Below are positions 53,640 to 64,000 of a stretch of 64,000 nucleotides of DNA, in pieces; the stretch's first letter is position 1, and the number at the start of each line of letters is the position of its first letter. This DNA comes from Mycobacterium sp. SMC-8. Lineage in GTDB: Bacteria; Actinomycetota; Actinomycetes; Mycobacteriales; Mycobacteriaceae. A program made the translations under genes and the position numbers. The notes under the pieces were generated by a model, which was given only the letters and a program-made list of their open reading frames with translations, did not search any database and had not been told where the DNA came from. Location of the stretch: assembly GCF_025263565.1 (NCBI RefSeq), contig NZ_CP079865.1:2108001-2172000 (forward strand). Direction: 5' to 3'.

Positions 53640-53713
53640 GCGCTGCCGTTTCTTGAGATACTGCAGGAACCCCGGCTCCAGCCCCATCGCCGGCCCCGGT
53701 CGAAAGGAACGCC

Positions 53714-54751
53714 ATGCCCATCGCCACGCCCGAGGTCTACGCCGAGATGTTGGACCGCGCCAAGGAACACTCGTTCGCCTTCCCGGCCATCAACTGTGTC
53801 GGCTCGGAGAGCATCAACGCAGCGATCAAGGGATTCGCCGACGCCGGTTCGGACGGCATCATCCAGTTCTCCACCGGCGGTGCGGAATTCGCGTCCGGTC
53901 TGGGTGTCAAAGACATGGTCACCGGAGCGGTGGCGCTGGCGGAGTTCGCGCATGTGATCGCCGAGAAGTACCCGATCACCGTCGCGCTGCACACCGATCA
54001 CTGTCCGAAGGACAAGCTGGACACGTACGTCCGTCCGCTGCTGGCGATCTCGGCCGAACGGGTGAGCAGGGGGGAGAACCCGCTGTTCCAGTCGCACATG
54101 TGGGACGGCTCGGCGGTGCCGATCGACGAGAACCTGGCGATCGCCCAGGAACTGCTCAAGCAGGCCGCCGCGGCGAAGATCGTGATCGAGATCGAGATCG
54201 GGGTCGTCGGCGGCGAGGAGGACGGGGTCGAAGCCGAGATCAACGAAAAGCTGTACACCACGCCCGAGGACTTCGAGAAGACCGTCGAGGCGCTCGGCGC
54301 CGGGGAGCACGGCAGGTATCTGCTCGCCGCGACGTTCGGCAACGTGCACGGCGTGTACAAGCCGGGCAACGTGGTGCTCAAGCCCGAGGTGCTCGCCGAG
54401 GGGCAGCGGGTGGCATCGGCCAAGCTTGGTCTGCCGGAGGGTTCCAAACCGTTCGACTTCGTGTTTCACGGCGGTTCCGGCTCATTGAAGTCCGAGATCG
54501 AGGACTCGCTGCGCTATGGCGTGGTCAAGATGAACGTCGACACCGACACCCAGTACGCGTTCACCCGCCCGATCGCCGGACACATGTTCACCAACTACGA
54601 CGGGGTACTGAAAATCGACGGCGAGGTGGGCAACAAGAAGGTTTACGACCCGCGCAGCTACCTCAAGAAGGCCGAGGCGTCGATGAGCGATCGCGTGGTG
54701 GAGGCGTGCAACGACCTACACAGCGCGGGCCGGAGCGTGTCGGCGGGTTAG
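53714..54751 (+). CDS. fba: Class II fructose-bisphosphate aldolase
   Basis: A 345-aa zinc aldolase of glycolysis and gluconeogenesis. HTDHCPK holds a zinc-ligand His, QSHMWDGSA the region with the catalytic Asp, GVVGGEEDG the flexible loop region, FGNVHGVY another zinc His, and VFHGGSGS the third. Conserved NVDTDTQYAFT completes the phosphate site. It splits fructose 1,6-bisphosphate into DHAP and glyceraldehyde 3-phosphate. AAAGGA precedes the ATG. Confidence 0.98.
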   Translation: MPIATPEVYAEMLDRAKEHSFAFPAINCVGSESINAAIKGFADAGSDGIIQFSTGGAEFASGLGVKDMVTGAVALAEFAHVIAEKYPITVALHTDHCPKDKLDTYVRPLLAISAERVSRGENPLFQSHMWDGSAVPIDENLAIAQELLKQAAAAKIVIEIEIGVVGGEEDGVEAEINEKLYTTPEDFEKTVEALGAGEHGRYLLAATFGNVHGVYKPGNVVLKPEVLAEGQRVASAKLGLPEGSKPFDFVFHGGSGSLKSEIEDSLRYGVVKMNVDTDTQYAFTRPIAGHMFTNYDGVLKIDGEVGNKKVYDPRSYLKKAEASMSDRVVEACNDLHSAGRSVSAG

Positions 54752-54766
54752 CGCCCGGCCGGCGGC

Positions 54767-55477
54767 TCAGGTGGGGGCCTGGCAGATCTTCCACTCGTCG
54801 TCGCGGAACTGCAGGTCGAAGCTGCGAGTGGAGCGGGTCTGCGGTGCGTAGGCCATGAACGTGGTCACATTGGCCTCGGCGTGGTCGCCGTTGATGACGA
54901 TCTGGTCGATGCTGGCGACGACGGGGTAGCGGCCGGCGTCGGCCACCCGCCGGTGCGTGTCGGCCCACTTCTTGTCGTCCAGGTTGTTGTAGGCCTCGGC
55001 GGTGCTGCCGCAGGTGATGCTGCGCAGCGTCGCGAGATCACCCTTCTCGATCGCGGCGTCATAGCTCTGGATGGCCGAGCGGACTCTGTCCTCCTGCGAC
55101 ACCCCCGGCTCCGAACCGCGCGTGAGCAGCAGGGTTCCCAGGATCGCGACGGCGGCCAGCGCCGCGATCACCAGCACGATGGCGATCACCCAGCCCCACC
55201 TGCGCTTCTTCTGCGGCGGCTTCGGCGCGTCGCCGCGTGGTGGAATCATCTGTGGCGCAGCAGGTTTGGGTGCCGCGAACTGTTCGGTGACCGGTTCGTT
55301 GGGCCGGTTGATGATCGTGGTGGAACCGGCGTCGAATCCCGAGGGAGCGGTGAACCGCCGCTCGCCGGACTGGTCGGGGTCTTCGCTGCGCGGATCAGCG
55401 GGGGCGAACACCTCGGTCTCGGCGTCAGCGGACGTGAGATCCGGGTCCGAATTGTCAGGCCGTCCTGCGTTCGACAT
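54767..55477 (-). CDS. Single-pass membrane protein (Rv0361-like)
   Basis: A 236-aa protein. A disordered cytoplasmic N-terminus with Asp, Pro and Lys stretches leads to one membrane segment (WGWVIAIVLVIAALAAVAIL), then an outer domain of about 110 residues with two cysteines (ITCGST, KICQAPT) that fold like a small NTF2-type domain. Position beside fba matches Rv0361. The start at 55477 is chosen because TAAGCT lies eight bases upstream. Function unknown. Confidence 0.82.
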   Translation of the reverse strand: MSNAGRPDNSDPDLTSADAETEVFAPADPRSEDPDQSGERRFTAPSGFDAGSTTIINRPNEPVTEQFAAPKPAAPQMIPPRGDAPKPPQKKRRWGWVIAIVLVIAALAAVAILGTLLLTRGSEPGVSQEDRVRSAIQSYDAAIEKGDLATLRSITCGSTAEAYNNLDDKKWADTHRRVADAGRYPVVASIDQIVINGDHAEANVTTFMAYAPQTRSTRSFDLQFRDDEWKICQAPT

Positions 55478-55538
55478 ATTGCGGAAGCTTAGCCATCCGC
55501 GGTGACGCCCGCGCGCGCCCGCACGGCACAATGGGCCC

Positions 55539-55955
55539 ATGACTCGGATGGGTGACCTCCTCGGACCGGATCCTGTGCTGTTGCCCGGCGACCCCGCCGC
55601 CGAAGCCGAACTCGACGCGGCGGAGAACCCCGCCATCGTCGCCGCGGCGCATCCGGCGGCGTCGATCGCGTGGGCGGTGCTCGCCGAGCAGGCGCTCGCC
55701 GACGAGCAGGCCGTCGCCGCGTACGCCTACGCCCGCACCGGTTACCACCGCGGCCTGGACGCGCTGCGCCGCAACGGCTGGAAGGGCTTCGGACCGGTGC
55801 CGTTCGCCCACGAGCCCAATCAGGGCTTCCTGCGCTGCGTGGCGGCGCTGGCCCGCGCCGCCCAGGCGATCGGGGAGCTGCCCGAGTATCAGCGCTGCCT
55901 GGATCTGCTCGACGACTGCGATCCGGCGGCCCGCGCCGAACTCGGGCTGAGCTAG
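55539..55955 (+). CDS. DUF3151 protein (Rv0360c homologue)
   Basis: A 138-aa helical protein of the DUF3151 family, which is restricted to actinobacteria. GYHRGLDALRRNGWKG and VPFAHEPNQGFLRCVAALAR are the conserved parts. Function unknown. It is soluble with no signal peptide. Its stop shares CTAG with the convergent CDF gene. Confidence 0.88.
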   Translation: MTRMGDLLGPDPVLLPGDPAAEAELDAAENPAIVAAAHPAASIAWAVLAEQALADEQAVAAYAYARTGYHRGLDALRRNGWKGFGPVPFAHEPNQGFLRCVAALARAAQAIGELPEYQRCLDLLDDCDPAARAELGLS

Positions 55956-56851
55956 CAGTTCTGGCTCTCGCACTCGCAGTCCGCGGCGGTGTCCGGCGGC
56001 TCGATCTGCACGGTGGAGTGTTCGAGCCCGCGCGCGGCCAGCACGGCACGCGCGTCGTCGAGGATCCGCGCCGAGTCTCGGACGCTGGTCAGATGCGCGG
56101 TCACCATGTCCTTACCCGGCACCAGCGTCCACACGTGCAGGTCGTGCACCTCGGTGACCCCGTCCACGGCGCACAGTGCCTCACGTAGCTCGTCGACGTC
56201 GATGTGGCTGGGGGAGGACTCCGACAGGATGCGCAGCGCCGACCTGGCCAGGGAGATGGCCCGGGGCAGCACCCAGAGCGCCACGAGCACCGCGACCACG
56301 ACGTCGGCGTAGGGCCACCCGGTGGTGACGACGACGATGCCGGCGATCAGCACCCCGATGCTGCCGAGGGTGTCGGCGACGACCTCCATGTAGGCGCCCT
56401 TGACCGCGAGGCTCTCCTTGGAGTGCGAGCGCAGCAGCAGCATCACGACCGCGTTGGCCATCAGCCCGGCCAACGCGACCACGATCATCGGGACGCCGGG
56501 GACGTCGGGCGCGTCGCCGAGCCGCTCGAAGGCCTCGTACAGGATGAACCCGGCCACCCCGAGCAGCAGCGCCGCATTCGCGACCGCGGTGAACACCTCG
56601 GCGCGGTGCCAGCCGTAGGTCCGCGACGGTGACGTGCTGCCGCGCCTGGCGAGCAGTACGGCGGTCAGTCCCATGAACATCGCGACGAGGTCGGTGAGCA
56701 TGTGCCCGGCGTCGGCCAGCAGCGCGATCGAGTTGATGGCCAGCGCCGTGCCCAGCTCCACGAAGAAAAACACCGACAGGATCGCGGCCCCGAGGACCAT
56801 GCGCGACACCTTGGTGTCACCGGCGTGGCTGTGATCGTGTCCGGCGCCCAT
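55952..56851 (-). CDS. Cation diffusion facilitator, zinc-type exporter
   Basis: A 299-aa CDF protein with about six membrane segments and a cytoplasmic C-terminal domain. ALLADAGHMLTDL provides the His/Asp metal site in helix II, and VVADTLGSIGVLIA the site in helix V. The N-terminus has GHDHSH and the C-terminus ends CECESQNC, both extra metal-binding candidates. It exports zinc or a similar metal with protons. A minus-strand -10-like TATATT lies seven bases before the ATG inside a palindrome, so it is probably leaderless and metal-controlled. Confidence 0.92.
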   Translation of the reverse strand: MGAGHDHSHAGDTKVSRMVLGAAILSVFFFVELGTALAINSIALLADAGHMLTDLVAMFMGLTAVLLARRGSTSPSRTYGWHRAEVFTAVANAALLLGVAGFILYEAFERLGDAPDVPGVPMIVVALAGLMANAVVMLLLRSHSKESLAVKGAYMEVVADTLGSIGVLIAGIVVVTTGWPYADVVVAVLVALWVLPRAISLARSALRILSESSPSHIDVDELREALCAVDGVTEVHDLHVWTLVPGKDMVTAHLTSVRDSARILDDARAVLAARGLEHSTVQIEPPDTAADCECESQNC

Positions 56852-56861
56852 AAGCTGAAAT

Positions 56862-56881
56862 ATATGCGCAAAGCCGCATAT
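56862..56881. promoter_or_regulatory. ArsR/SmtB-type operator of the CDF gene
   Basis: ATATGCG-N6-CGCATAT, a perfect seven-base inverted repeat, ten bases before the CDF start and covering part of its -10. This resembles sites of metal-sensing ArsR/SmtB repressors such as NmtR and KmtR, which control CDF pumps. The repressor is not encoded nearby. Confidence 0.72.
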
Positions 56882-56891
56882 GTGACAAGGG

Positions 56892-57644
56892 TCAGACCCA
56901 GGCCGACCAGAACCGGGTCAGCTGACCGCCGATGGCCGACAGCGTGGGCGGTACCCCGGACAGGTCGAACAGCCAGTACACCGCCCCGAAGAACCACTGG
57001 TTGAGCGGCGGCGCGATCAGCAGGATCAGCAGCAGGAAGAACCCCCACTGCTTGGCCGGCAGCAGCGCGCGCCGGGTGTCCGGGCTCAGATGCGGTTCCA
57101 ACGCGCCGTAGCCGTCGAGCCCCGGGATCGGCAGCATGTTCAGCAGCAGCGCGGTGACCTGCAGAAATCCGAGGAACGCGACCCCGGCCCAGAACACCGA
57201 GTGCCCGGAGTCGTACAGCAGCCGGGTCAGTCCGAGCAGCAGCACCGCGAAGATCAGGTTGACCGCCGGCCCGGCCAGGCTCACCACGGTCTTCTGCCGG
57301 TCGGTCATGTGCCCGGTCTGCACGTACACCGCGCCGCCGGGCAGTCCGATGCCCCCGAGGGCGATGAACAGCACCGGCAGACCGAGCGACAACAGCGGGT
57401 GGGAATACTTCAACGGGTTCAGCGTGAGGTAGCCGCGCGTGGCGACGTCGCGGTCGCCGAACCGGTAGGCGGAGTAGGCGTGGCCGAACTCGTGCAGGCA
57501 CAGCGTCACGAGCCAGCCGGAGATCACGAACACGAACACCGCGACGTAGGACAGCGGCCGGATCTGCCCCTCGGTGGTCCATGCCAGCGCCCCGCCGGCA
57601 GCGGTGACCGCGACCAGTGCGAGGAAAACCGGGCTCGGGCGCAC
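56892..57644 (-). CDS. Site-2 protease family (M50) membrane metalloprotease (Rv0359-like)
   Basis: A 250-aa membrane protease. HEFGH (in LCLHEFGHAYSAYRFGD) is the zinc site, and MLPIPGLDGYG gives the second conserved Asp motif. It belongs to the short M50 group without a PDZ domain. These enzymes cut substrates inside the membrane; no substrate is obvious. The GTG start lies seven bases after TAGGCT, so it is probably leaderless. Confidence 0.9.
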   Translation of the reverse strand: MRPSPVFLALVAVTAAGGALAWTTEGQIRPLSYVAVFVFVISGWLVTLCLHEFGHAYSAYRFGDRDVATRGYLTLNPLKYSHPLLSLGLPVLFIALGGIGLPGGAVYVQTGHMTDRQKTVVSLAGPAVNLIFAVLLLGLTRLLYDSGHSVFWAGVAFLGFLQVTALLLNMLPIPGLDGYGALEPHLSPDTRRALLPAKQWGFFLLLILLIAPPLNQWFFGAVYWLFDLSGVPPTLSAIGGQLTRFWSAWV

Positions 57645-57654
57645 CCGGTCGAGC

Positions 57655-59641
<1,987 letters not shown>

Positions 59642-59642
<1 letters not shown>

Positions 59643-60289
59643 TGTCAGCCGACTACGGGTTGGATCCGCGCCGCACCGATCCGGAGTACAACAAGCACGG
59701 CGGCTTCCCGGTGTTCGAAGCCGCCCGGCCCGGCCCCGGCTTCGGGCGTTTCCTCGCCGCGATGCGGCGCGCCCAGGACCTGGCCGTGTCGACGAACCCG
59801 GACCCGGACACCTGGGACGATGCCGCGGACCGGGTCGAGGAACTGGTGAAACTGCTTGAGCCCTACCGTGCCGGTGAAGGCGTCGGCCCGGCCAACCGGG
59901 TGCCGGCCCTGCCGGGCGCGGGCAGCCTGCTGATGCCGCCGTGGACGGTGACCAAGTTCGAGGCCGACGGCGTCGAGTTGGAGGTCACCTTCAGCCGCTA
60001 CCACGTGGGCGGCAACTCCGCCGTGCACGGCGGAGTGTTGCCGCTGCTGTTCGATTCGATGTTCGGCATGGTGATCCACGCGACCGGCCGCCCGATCAGC
60101 CGCACCGCATTTCTGCACGTGGACTACCGCAGGGTCACCCCGATCGACACCGTGCTGACCGCGCGGGGCTGGCTGCGGGAAGCCGAGGGGCGCAAAGCGT
60201 TCGTCAACGCCGAGCTGCTCGACGCCGACGGTAATGTGCTCGCCGAGTCGAACGGGCTGATGATCAGGCTCTTGCCCGGTCAGCCTTAA
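59642..60289 (+). CDS. PaaI-type hotdog-fold thioesterase
   Basis: A 215-aa protein whose C-terminal 130 residues form a hotdog fold. GGNSAVHGGVLPLLFDSMFG holds the active-site region of PaaI-type acyl-CoA thioesterases, followed by RTAFLHVDYRRVTPID. The N-terminal 80 residues are less conserved. The ATG overlaps the purA stop (TGATG), so translation is coupled. Substrate unknown. Confidence 0.85.
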
Positions 60290-60316
60290 GCAGACGCCTC
60301 TGGGGGGAGGACAGCG

Positions 60317-61408
60317 ATGGGGGTGCGGGAGTTTCTCCTCACCTGGTGGCGGCAACCTCACGAGTTCGACTGGACGGCAAGACATTTCCGTGCCCGCGGG
60401 GTGCTGCGGGTGCATCAGGTCTTCGTCGGCTGCTTCTCGTTGCTGTACGGCTTGACCGCAGTGCTGTCGGTGGTGTGGGCCTATTTCGACGGTGGCTCCG
60501 TGGCGGGCCGCGTCCTGGTGCTTGCCATCGCCGCCAGTTCGTGCGTGCTCGGTGTGCTGTGGATCTTCGGGCCCTGGCCCACCGAACGGCAGTCGGCCGC
60601 GTTCGCGGTGTACGCCGACATCGCGGTGGTCGCGGTGATGGCCTGCTATCACGACGCATTCACCGCGATGCCCGGTCTGGCGCTGCTGGCGGCCAACGGC
60701 ATCTACATCGTCGTCGTGCACGGCCCCCGGGCGTTGCTGCTGCACCTGGGGTTCACCGCGGTGGTGTTCGCGGTCACCTACGGGCTCGCGATCGCCCAGG
60801 CCACGGCGCCGGTCTCGGTGATCACAGTGCGCCTGCTGGTGCTGATGCCGACGGTGATCGCGCTGCCGGTCATCGTCCAGTCCTACCTGCTGGCCCTGCG
60901 GATGGACGCGGTGGACTCGCTCCACGATCCGCTGACCCGGTTGTTCAACCGGCGCGGCCTGGACACTCACCTGGCCGAGGTGGTGGCCCCGGGCGGTACC
61001 CGGGTCGGCGTGCTGGCGGTGGACATCGACAAGTTCAAGGCGATCAACGACCGGTACGGCCACGACACCGGAGACCGGGTGCTGGTGGCGGTGGCCGACG
61101 CGGCGCGCGCCGCGGTGGCCGCCCTCGGCGTGCGGTCGGTCACCGCGCGCACCGGCGGTGAGGAGTTCGTCATCGTCGTCGACGGCGGACCGCAGACCGT
61201 CGCCGCCGTGGCCGCGCTGCTGCACGACACGGTGGCGCGCTGCGATGCCGCGCTGGTGCCGACCGTCAGCATCGGGGCGGCCACCGCCCAGATCGACGGC
61301 GACCTCGGCGGCGTGGTCCGCACGCTGATCGAGCGGGCCGACGCCGCGATGTACCGCGCCAAACACGCCGGAGGGAACCGTACCGTGATGGCCGCCGTGG
61401 CAGCATGA
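60317..61408 (+). CDS. Membrane-bound diguanylate cyclase (GGDEF domain)
   Basis: A 363-aa protein with about six membrane segments (to residue 190) and a C-terminal GGDEF domain. DPLTRLFNRRGLDTHLAEV starts the domain, VDIDKFKAINDRYGHDTGD is the metal and GTP site, and TGGEEF is the signature. It would make the second messenger c-di-GMP. The residues where an inhibitory RxxD site would lie read GVRS, so product inhibition is probably absent. GGAGGA lies before the ATG. It sits in a plus-strand run with the next gene. Confidence 0.92.
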   Translation: MGVREFLLTWWRQPHEFDWTARHFRARGVLRVHQVFVGCFSLLYGLTAVLSVVWAYFDGGSVAGRVLVLAIAASSCVLGVLWIFGPWPTERQSAAFAVYADIAVVAVMACYHDAFTAMPGLALLAANGIYIVVVHGPRALLLHLGFTAVVFAVTYGLAIAQATAPVSVITVRLLVLMPTVIALPVIVQSYLLALRMDAVDSLHDPLTRLFNRRGLDTHLAEVVAPGGTRVGVLAVDIDKFKAINDRYGHDTGDRVLVAVADAARAAVAALGVRSVTARTGGEEFVIVVDGGPQTVAAVAALLHDTVARCDAALVPTVSIGAATAQIDGDLGGVVRTLIERADAAMYRAKHAGGNRTVMAAVAA

Positions 61409-61412
61409 TGCG

Positions 61413-62066
61413 ATGACCCATCCGGCAGACCGGCACCTGCGCCGGCTCACCACCCCACGCGCTGCCGCGTTCGCCGGTGTCCTGTTCGCGCTGATGTTCG
61501 GAGCGGCCCTGGTGCTGATCCGCACCGAGCTGCCGGACGGCTCGGTGCACCGGCTGCGGATCGCCATCGTGTTGATGCCGTTCGCCGGCATCGCCTTTCT
61601 GTGGTTCCTCGGCGTGGTCCGCGACGGCGTCGGTGCGCTGGAGGACAAGTTCTTCTCGACGGTGTTCCTCGGCAGCGGTCTGCTGTTCCTGGCGATGATC
61701 TTCGCGTCGACAGCCGTAGGTGCGGGGCTGATCGCGACGAGGGAGTCCGCCGTGCCGGGTTCGCGCACCGAGGTCAACGCTTTCGGTCAGGCGCTTCTGC
61801 TCGCGCTGTCCGACACCTACGCGCTGCGGATGGCCGCGGTGTTCATGATCTCGCTGGCCACCATCTGGCTGCGCACCCGGCTGATGCCGACCTGGCTGGT
61901 TGTCGTGACTTACGTTGTGGCGCTGTGTGTCCTGATCGGCAGCGACGTCACCAAGTGGATGACGGTGAGTTTCCCGGTCTGGGTGCTGATCGTCAGTGTG
62001 CTGCTGCTGGTCCGTGCCGGCGTCATCGATCATCCAGACGCAGCGCGCTCGCCGGACAGAGTTTGA
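61413..62066 (+). CDS. Integral membrane protein of unknown function
   Basis: A 217-aa protein with about six membrane segments (AAAFAGVLFALMFGAALVLI; IAIVLMPFAGIAFLWFLGV; FLGSGLLFLAMIFASTAVG and others). No motif is recognised. It follows the diguanylate cyclase by four bases and is probably in the same transcript, so a signalling link is possible but unproven. Its end overlaps the end of the convergent ferredoxin gene by 44 bases. Confidence 0.8.
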   Translation: MTHPADRHLRRLTTPRAAAFAGVLFALMFGAALVLIRTELPDGSVHRLRIAIVLMPFAGIAFLWFLGVVRDGVGALEDKFFSTVFLGSGLLFLAMIFASTAVGAGLIATRESAVPGSRTEVNAFGQALLLALSDTYALRMAAVFMISLATIWLRTRLMPTWLVVVTYVVALCVLIGSDVTKWMTVSFPVWVLIVSVLLLVRAGVIDHPDAARSPDRV

Positions 62067-62226
62067 CCGCTTCCCGGGCGCGCTCGGCCGCGTCGCCGCT
62101 GACCTCGTCGGTGAGGATGACCACGATCCCGTCGTCGTCCTGATCGAAGATGTCGCCGGCGACCATCACGCAGTTGCCCGCCTGAATGCAGAGCTCACGG
62201 TCGGCGTGAACCTTGCTCACCGTCAT
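62023..62226 (-). CDS. 3Fe-4S ferredoxin
   Basis: A 67-aa actinobacterial ferredoxin. The three cluster cysteines are in LCIQAGNCV (C-x5-C) and LCPASAL; the missing fourth ligand indicates a 3Fe-4S cluster. It would carry electrons to the P450 encoded seven bases upstream in the same unit. A ferredoxin reductase is not adjacent. Confidence 0.92.
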   Translation of the reverse strand: MTVSKVHADRELCIQAGNCVMVAGDIFDQDDDGIVVILTDEVSGDAAERAREAVKLCPASALRLDDR

Positions 62227-62233
62227 GTGATCC

Positions 62234-63475
62234 TCACTTCCAGGCGACCTGCAACGATTTCAGACCGTAGATGAAGTGGAACGACCGGAACTGCACATCG
62301 GCGAAGTCCTCGGCCGGCTCCAGCGTCGGGAAGCGGCGTAGCAAGGCCGGGAAGGCGATCTGCATCTCCATCCGGGCCAGCGGGGCGCCGAGGCAGTGAT
62401 GCACGCCGTGCCCGAATGCCAGATGCCCCATCGCTCCCCGGCTGATGTCGAGATGATCTGGCGCGTCGATGAACTCGCTGTCCCGGTTACCCGAGGGCAG
62501 AGACGCGAAGACCAATTGCCCGGCCGGGATCTCCACGTCCGCGACGACGACGTCGGTGGTCGTGATGCGCGGGATCGAGGTGTGCACGATCGACAGCCAG
62601 CGCAGCAGTTCCTCCACCGCGGGCGCCACCGCGGCCGGGTCGTCGCGCACCGCGGCGAGCTGGTCGGGATGGCGCAGCAACGCAAGTGTGCCCAGCGCCA
62701 GCATGTTCGACGTGGTCTCGTGGCCGGCCAGCAGCAGCAGACCGGCGATGCCGATCAACTCGTCGTCGGTCAGTTCGCCGCCGTGTTGGCGCACCAGCAT
62801 CCCGAGAATGTCGTCACCGGGCCGCGCCCGCGCGCCGGCGACGAGACTGTCCATGTAGGCACGTGCTTCGCGCGCCAGTTCCAGGCGCTCAGGGATCGGG
62901 ATCGACAGATCGAGCTGGCGGGCGCTGCGGCGCTGGAAGGCGTCGCGGTCGGCGTAGGGCACCCCGAGCAGCTCGCAGATCACCAGGGACGGGATCGGCA
63001 GGGCGAAATGCTCGACCAGGTCGACTGCTCGTCTTCCTCCCGGCGTCCGGTGCGACTCGCCGGCCGCGCCCAGCGCGTCCAGCTGCGCGTCGACGATCTC
63101 CACGATGCGCGGCCGCAACCGCGTCATCCGGCGGTGGGTGAACTCGCCGGTGAGCATCCGGCGCAACCGTTGGTGCTCGGGCGGGTCGAGGCCGAGGAGG
63201 TTCCCGGCCCGGCTGCGGGCCTGTTCATCCTCGTCGATCGGGGGTGCACCGGGCAATACGAACCCGGGCGGGCGGCCGTTGGCGAACCGGACGTGATCCG
63301 ATAGCACCGTTTTGATGTCCGCGTACCGGGTGACCAGGTACACCGTCATCCCGAACGCGTTGGTCACCGTCCGCACGCCCTCGGTCTCACGGATCTCGCG
63401 CAGCTGCGGCGTGGGATCGAACCCGTCGCGGCGCATGTGCACCGGAGGCAGCACGGGTTCGGTGGCCTGACTCAT
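62234..63475 (-). CDS. Cytochrome P450
   Basis: A 413-aa class I P450. LLLLAGHETTSNML is the oxygen-binding I helix, EELLRW the ExxR-type helix K pair, and FGHGVHHCLGAPLAR the heme loop with Cys361. It inserts oxygen into an unknown substrate using electrons from the downstream ferredoxin. The family cannot be assigned from the sequence alone. Confidence 0.95.
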   Translation of the reverse strand: MSQATEPVLPPVHMRRDGFDPTPQLREIRETEGVRTVTNAFGMTVYLVTRYADIKTVLSDHVRFANGRPPGFVLPGAPPIDEDEQARSRAGNLLGLDPPEHQRLRRMLTGEFTHRRMTRLRPRIVEIVDAQLDALGAAGESHRTPGGRRAVDLVEHFALPIPSLVICELLGVPYADRDAFQRRSARQLDLSIPIPERLELAREARAYMDSLVAGARARPGDDILGMLVRQHGGELTDDELIGIAGLLLLAGHETTSNMLALGTLALLRHPDQLAAVRDDPAAVAPAVEELLRWLSIVHTSIPRITTTDVVVADVEIPAGQLVFASLPSGNRDSEFIDAPDHLDISRGAMGHLAFGHGVHHCLGAPLARMEMQIAFPALLRRFPTLEPAEDFADVQFRSFHFIYGLKSLQVAWK

Positions 63476-63484
63476 GTTTCGACG

Positions 63485-64000
63485 CTACCCGCCGGTGGTG
63501 GCCTCCCCGCGCAGCGCCGGCCACCAGATCCTCGGCCCTATCAACGTGAACAGCGCGGGGATGATCACCGTGCGCACGACGAAGGTGTCGAGCAGGATGC
63601 CGAGTCCGACGATGATGCCGACCTGGGTGAGCACGATCAGCGGCAGCACACCCAGCACGCAGAACACCGCGGCGAGCACGATGCCCGCGCTGGTGATCAC
63701 CGCCCCGGTCGCCGAGACGGCCCGCACGATGCCGTCGCGGGTGCCGTGCTCGGGAGTCTCTTCCCGGGCCCGGGTGACCAGGAAGATCGTGTAGTCCACG
63801 CCGAGCGCCACCAGGAACAGGAATGCGAACAGCGGGGCGGTGTTGTCCAGCCCGGGGAAGCCGAACACATGCACGCTGGCCCAGCTGCCCAGGCCCAGCG
63901 CCGCCACCGAGCTGAGCACCGTGGCCGCGATCAGCACCAGCGGCGCCAGCGCCGCCCGCAGCAGTACGTACAGCACGATCAGCACCACCAGCAGGATCGC
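63485..64000 (-). CDS. MmpL/RND-family transporter, N-terminal part outside the window
   Basis: The C-terminal 170 or so residues of an MMPL-type transporter, open to the right edge. FLFLVALGVDYTIFLVTRAREE carries the Asp-Tyr proton-relay pair typical of MmpL proteins, and the remaining segments are membrane helices ending at IWWPAL. Such proteins move lipids or drugs out of the cytoplasm. It ends nine bases before the P450 start and may be in the same unit. Confidence 0.92.
   Translation of the reverse strand, partial: AILLVVLIVLYVLLRAALAPLVLIAATVLSSVAALGLGSWASVHVFGFPGLDNTAPLFAFLFLVALGVDYTIFLVTRAREETPEHGTRDGIVRAVSATGAVITSAGIVLAAVFCVLGVLPLIVLTQVGIIVGLGILLDTFVVRTVIIPALFTLIGPRIWWPALRGEATTGG

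Overview
This window is a stretch of GC-rich chromosome from a mycobacterium, most likely a fast-growing environmental species (Mycolicibacterium type). The evidence is the gene content and order: etfD, iniR, iniB, iniA and iniC, an lpqJ-like gene, dnaK-grpE-dnaJ-hspR, a type II flavohemoglobin, clpB, ttfA, fba and purA are all present. Many genes start directly downstream of a -10 element (leaderless starts), and many neighbours overlap as ATGA or GTGA. No tRNA, rRNA, CRISPR array, insertion sequence or phage was found, and no gap between genes exceeds 300 bases. M. tuberculosis locus names are used below as landmarks from memory, not from a search.

Region 1 (1-10.5 kb): the end of a class I glutamine amidotransferase-like hydrolase; a three-gene molybdenum hydroxylase of the PaoABC type on the minus strand; a YibE/F membrane protein; a DUF4304-like protein; an alanine-type aminotransferase; and EtfD, the membrane Fe-S protein that takes electrons from fatty-acid oxidation. 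EtfD carries an unusual repeated C-terminal tail and has two palindromes in its promoter.

Region 2 (10.6-26.1 kb): the cell-envelope-stress locus. IniR (an ATPase with a LuxR-type DNA-binding end) is followed by an island of IniB-like protein, IniB and the dynamin-like GTPases IniA and IniC. The island is flanked on both sides by two membrane-anchored Hsp70-like proteins, followed by two small single-pass proteins with Thr-rich tails. Three of these four membrane proteins share a PWY[KR][KR]P motif just before the membrane segment. The two iniB-type genes have CCCCTAA repeats at nearly the same distance upstream of their predicted promoters. This is the best candidate for an under-described system here. 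An F420-type oxidoreductase, a DinB-like protein, an LpqJ-like lipoprotein and a flavin-split-barrel protein complete the region.

Region 3 (26.1-43.6 kb): the protein-quality-control genes dnaK-grpE-dnaJ1-hspR and clpB. Both units have HspR operators (HAIR) and SigH/SigE-like promoters. Between them lie an aldose epimerase, a flavohemoglobin, a TetR/permease pair, a GAP-family membrane protein, a small VOC protein, a tightly overlapping operon (sodium-solute symporter, small membrane protein, two NtaA/DszA-type monooxygenases) and a CYTH phosphatase. A long inverted-repeat element occurs after hspR and again after clpB.

Region 4 (43.6-64 kb): TtfA (mycolate transport), a short-chain dehydrogenase, a lipoprotein, a SPOUT methyltransferase, a TetR/MFS efflux pair with a clear operator, a GH76 protein, an NhaA-DsbA fusion, DedA, an alcohol dehydrogenase, fructose-bisphosphate aldolase, a zinc-type CDF exporter with an ArsR-type palindrome, a site-2 protease, PurA, a thioesterase, a diguanylate cyclase, a P450/ferredoxin pair and the end of an MmpL transporter. 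Compared with M. tuberculosis, the block from the Rv0385 homologue to purA appears inverted as a unit relative to dnaK.
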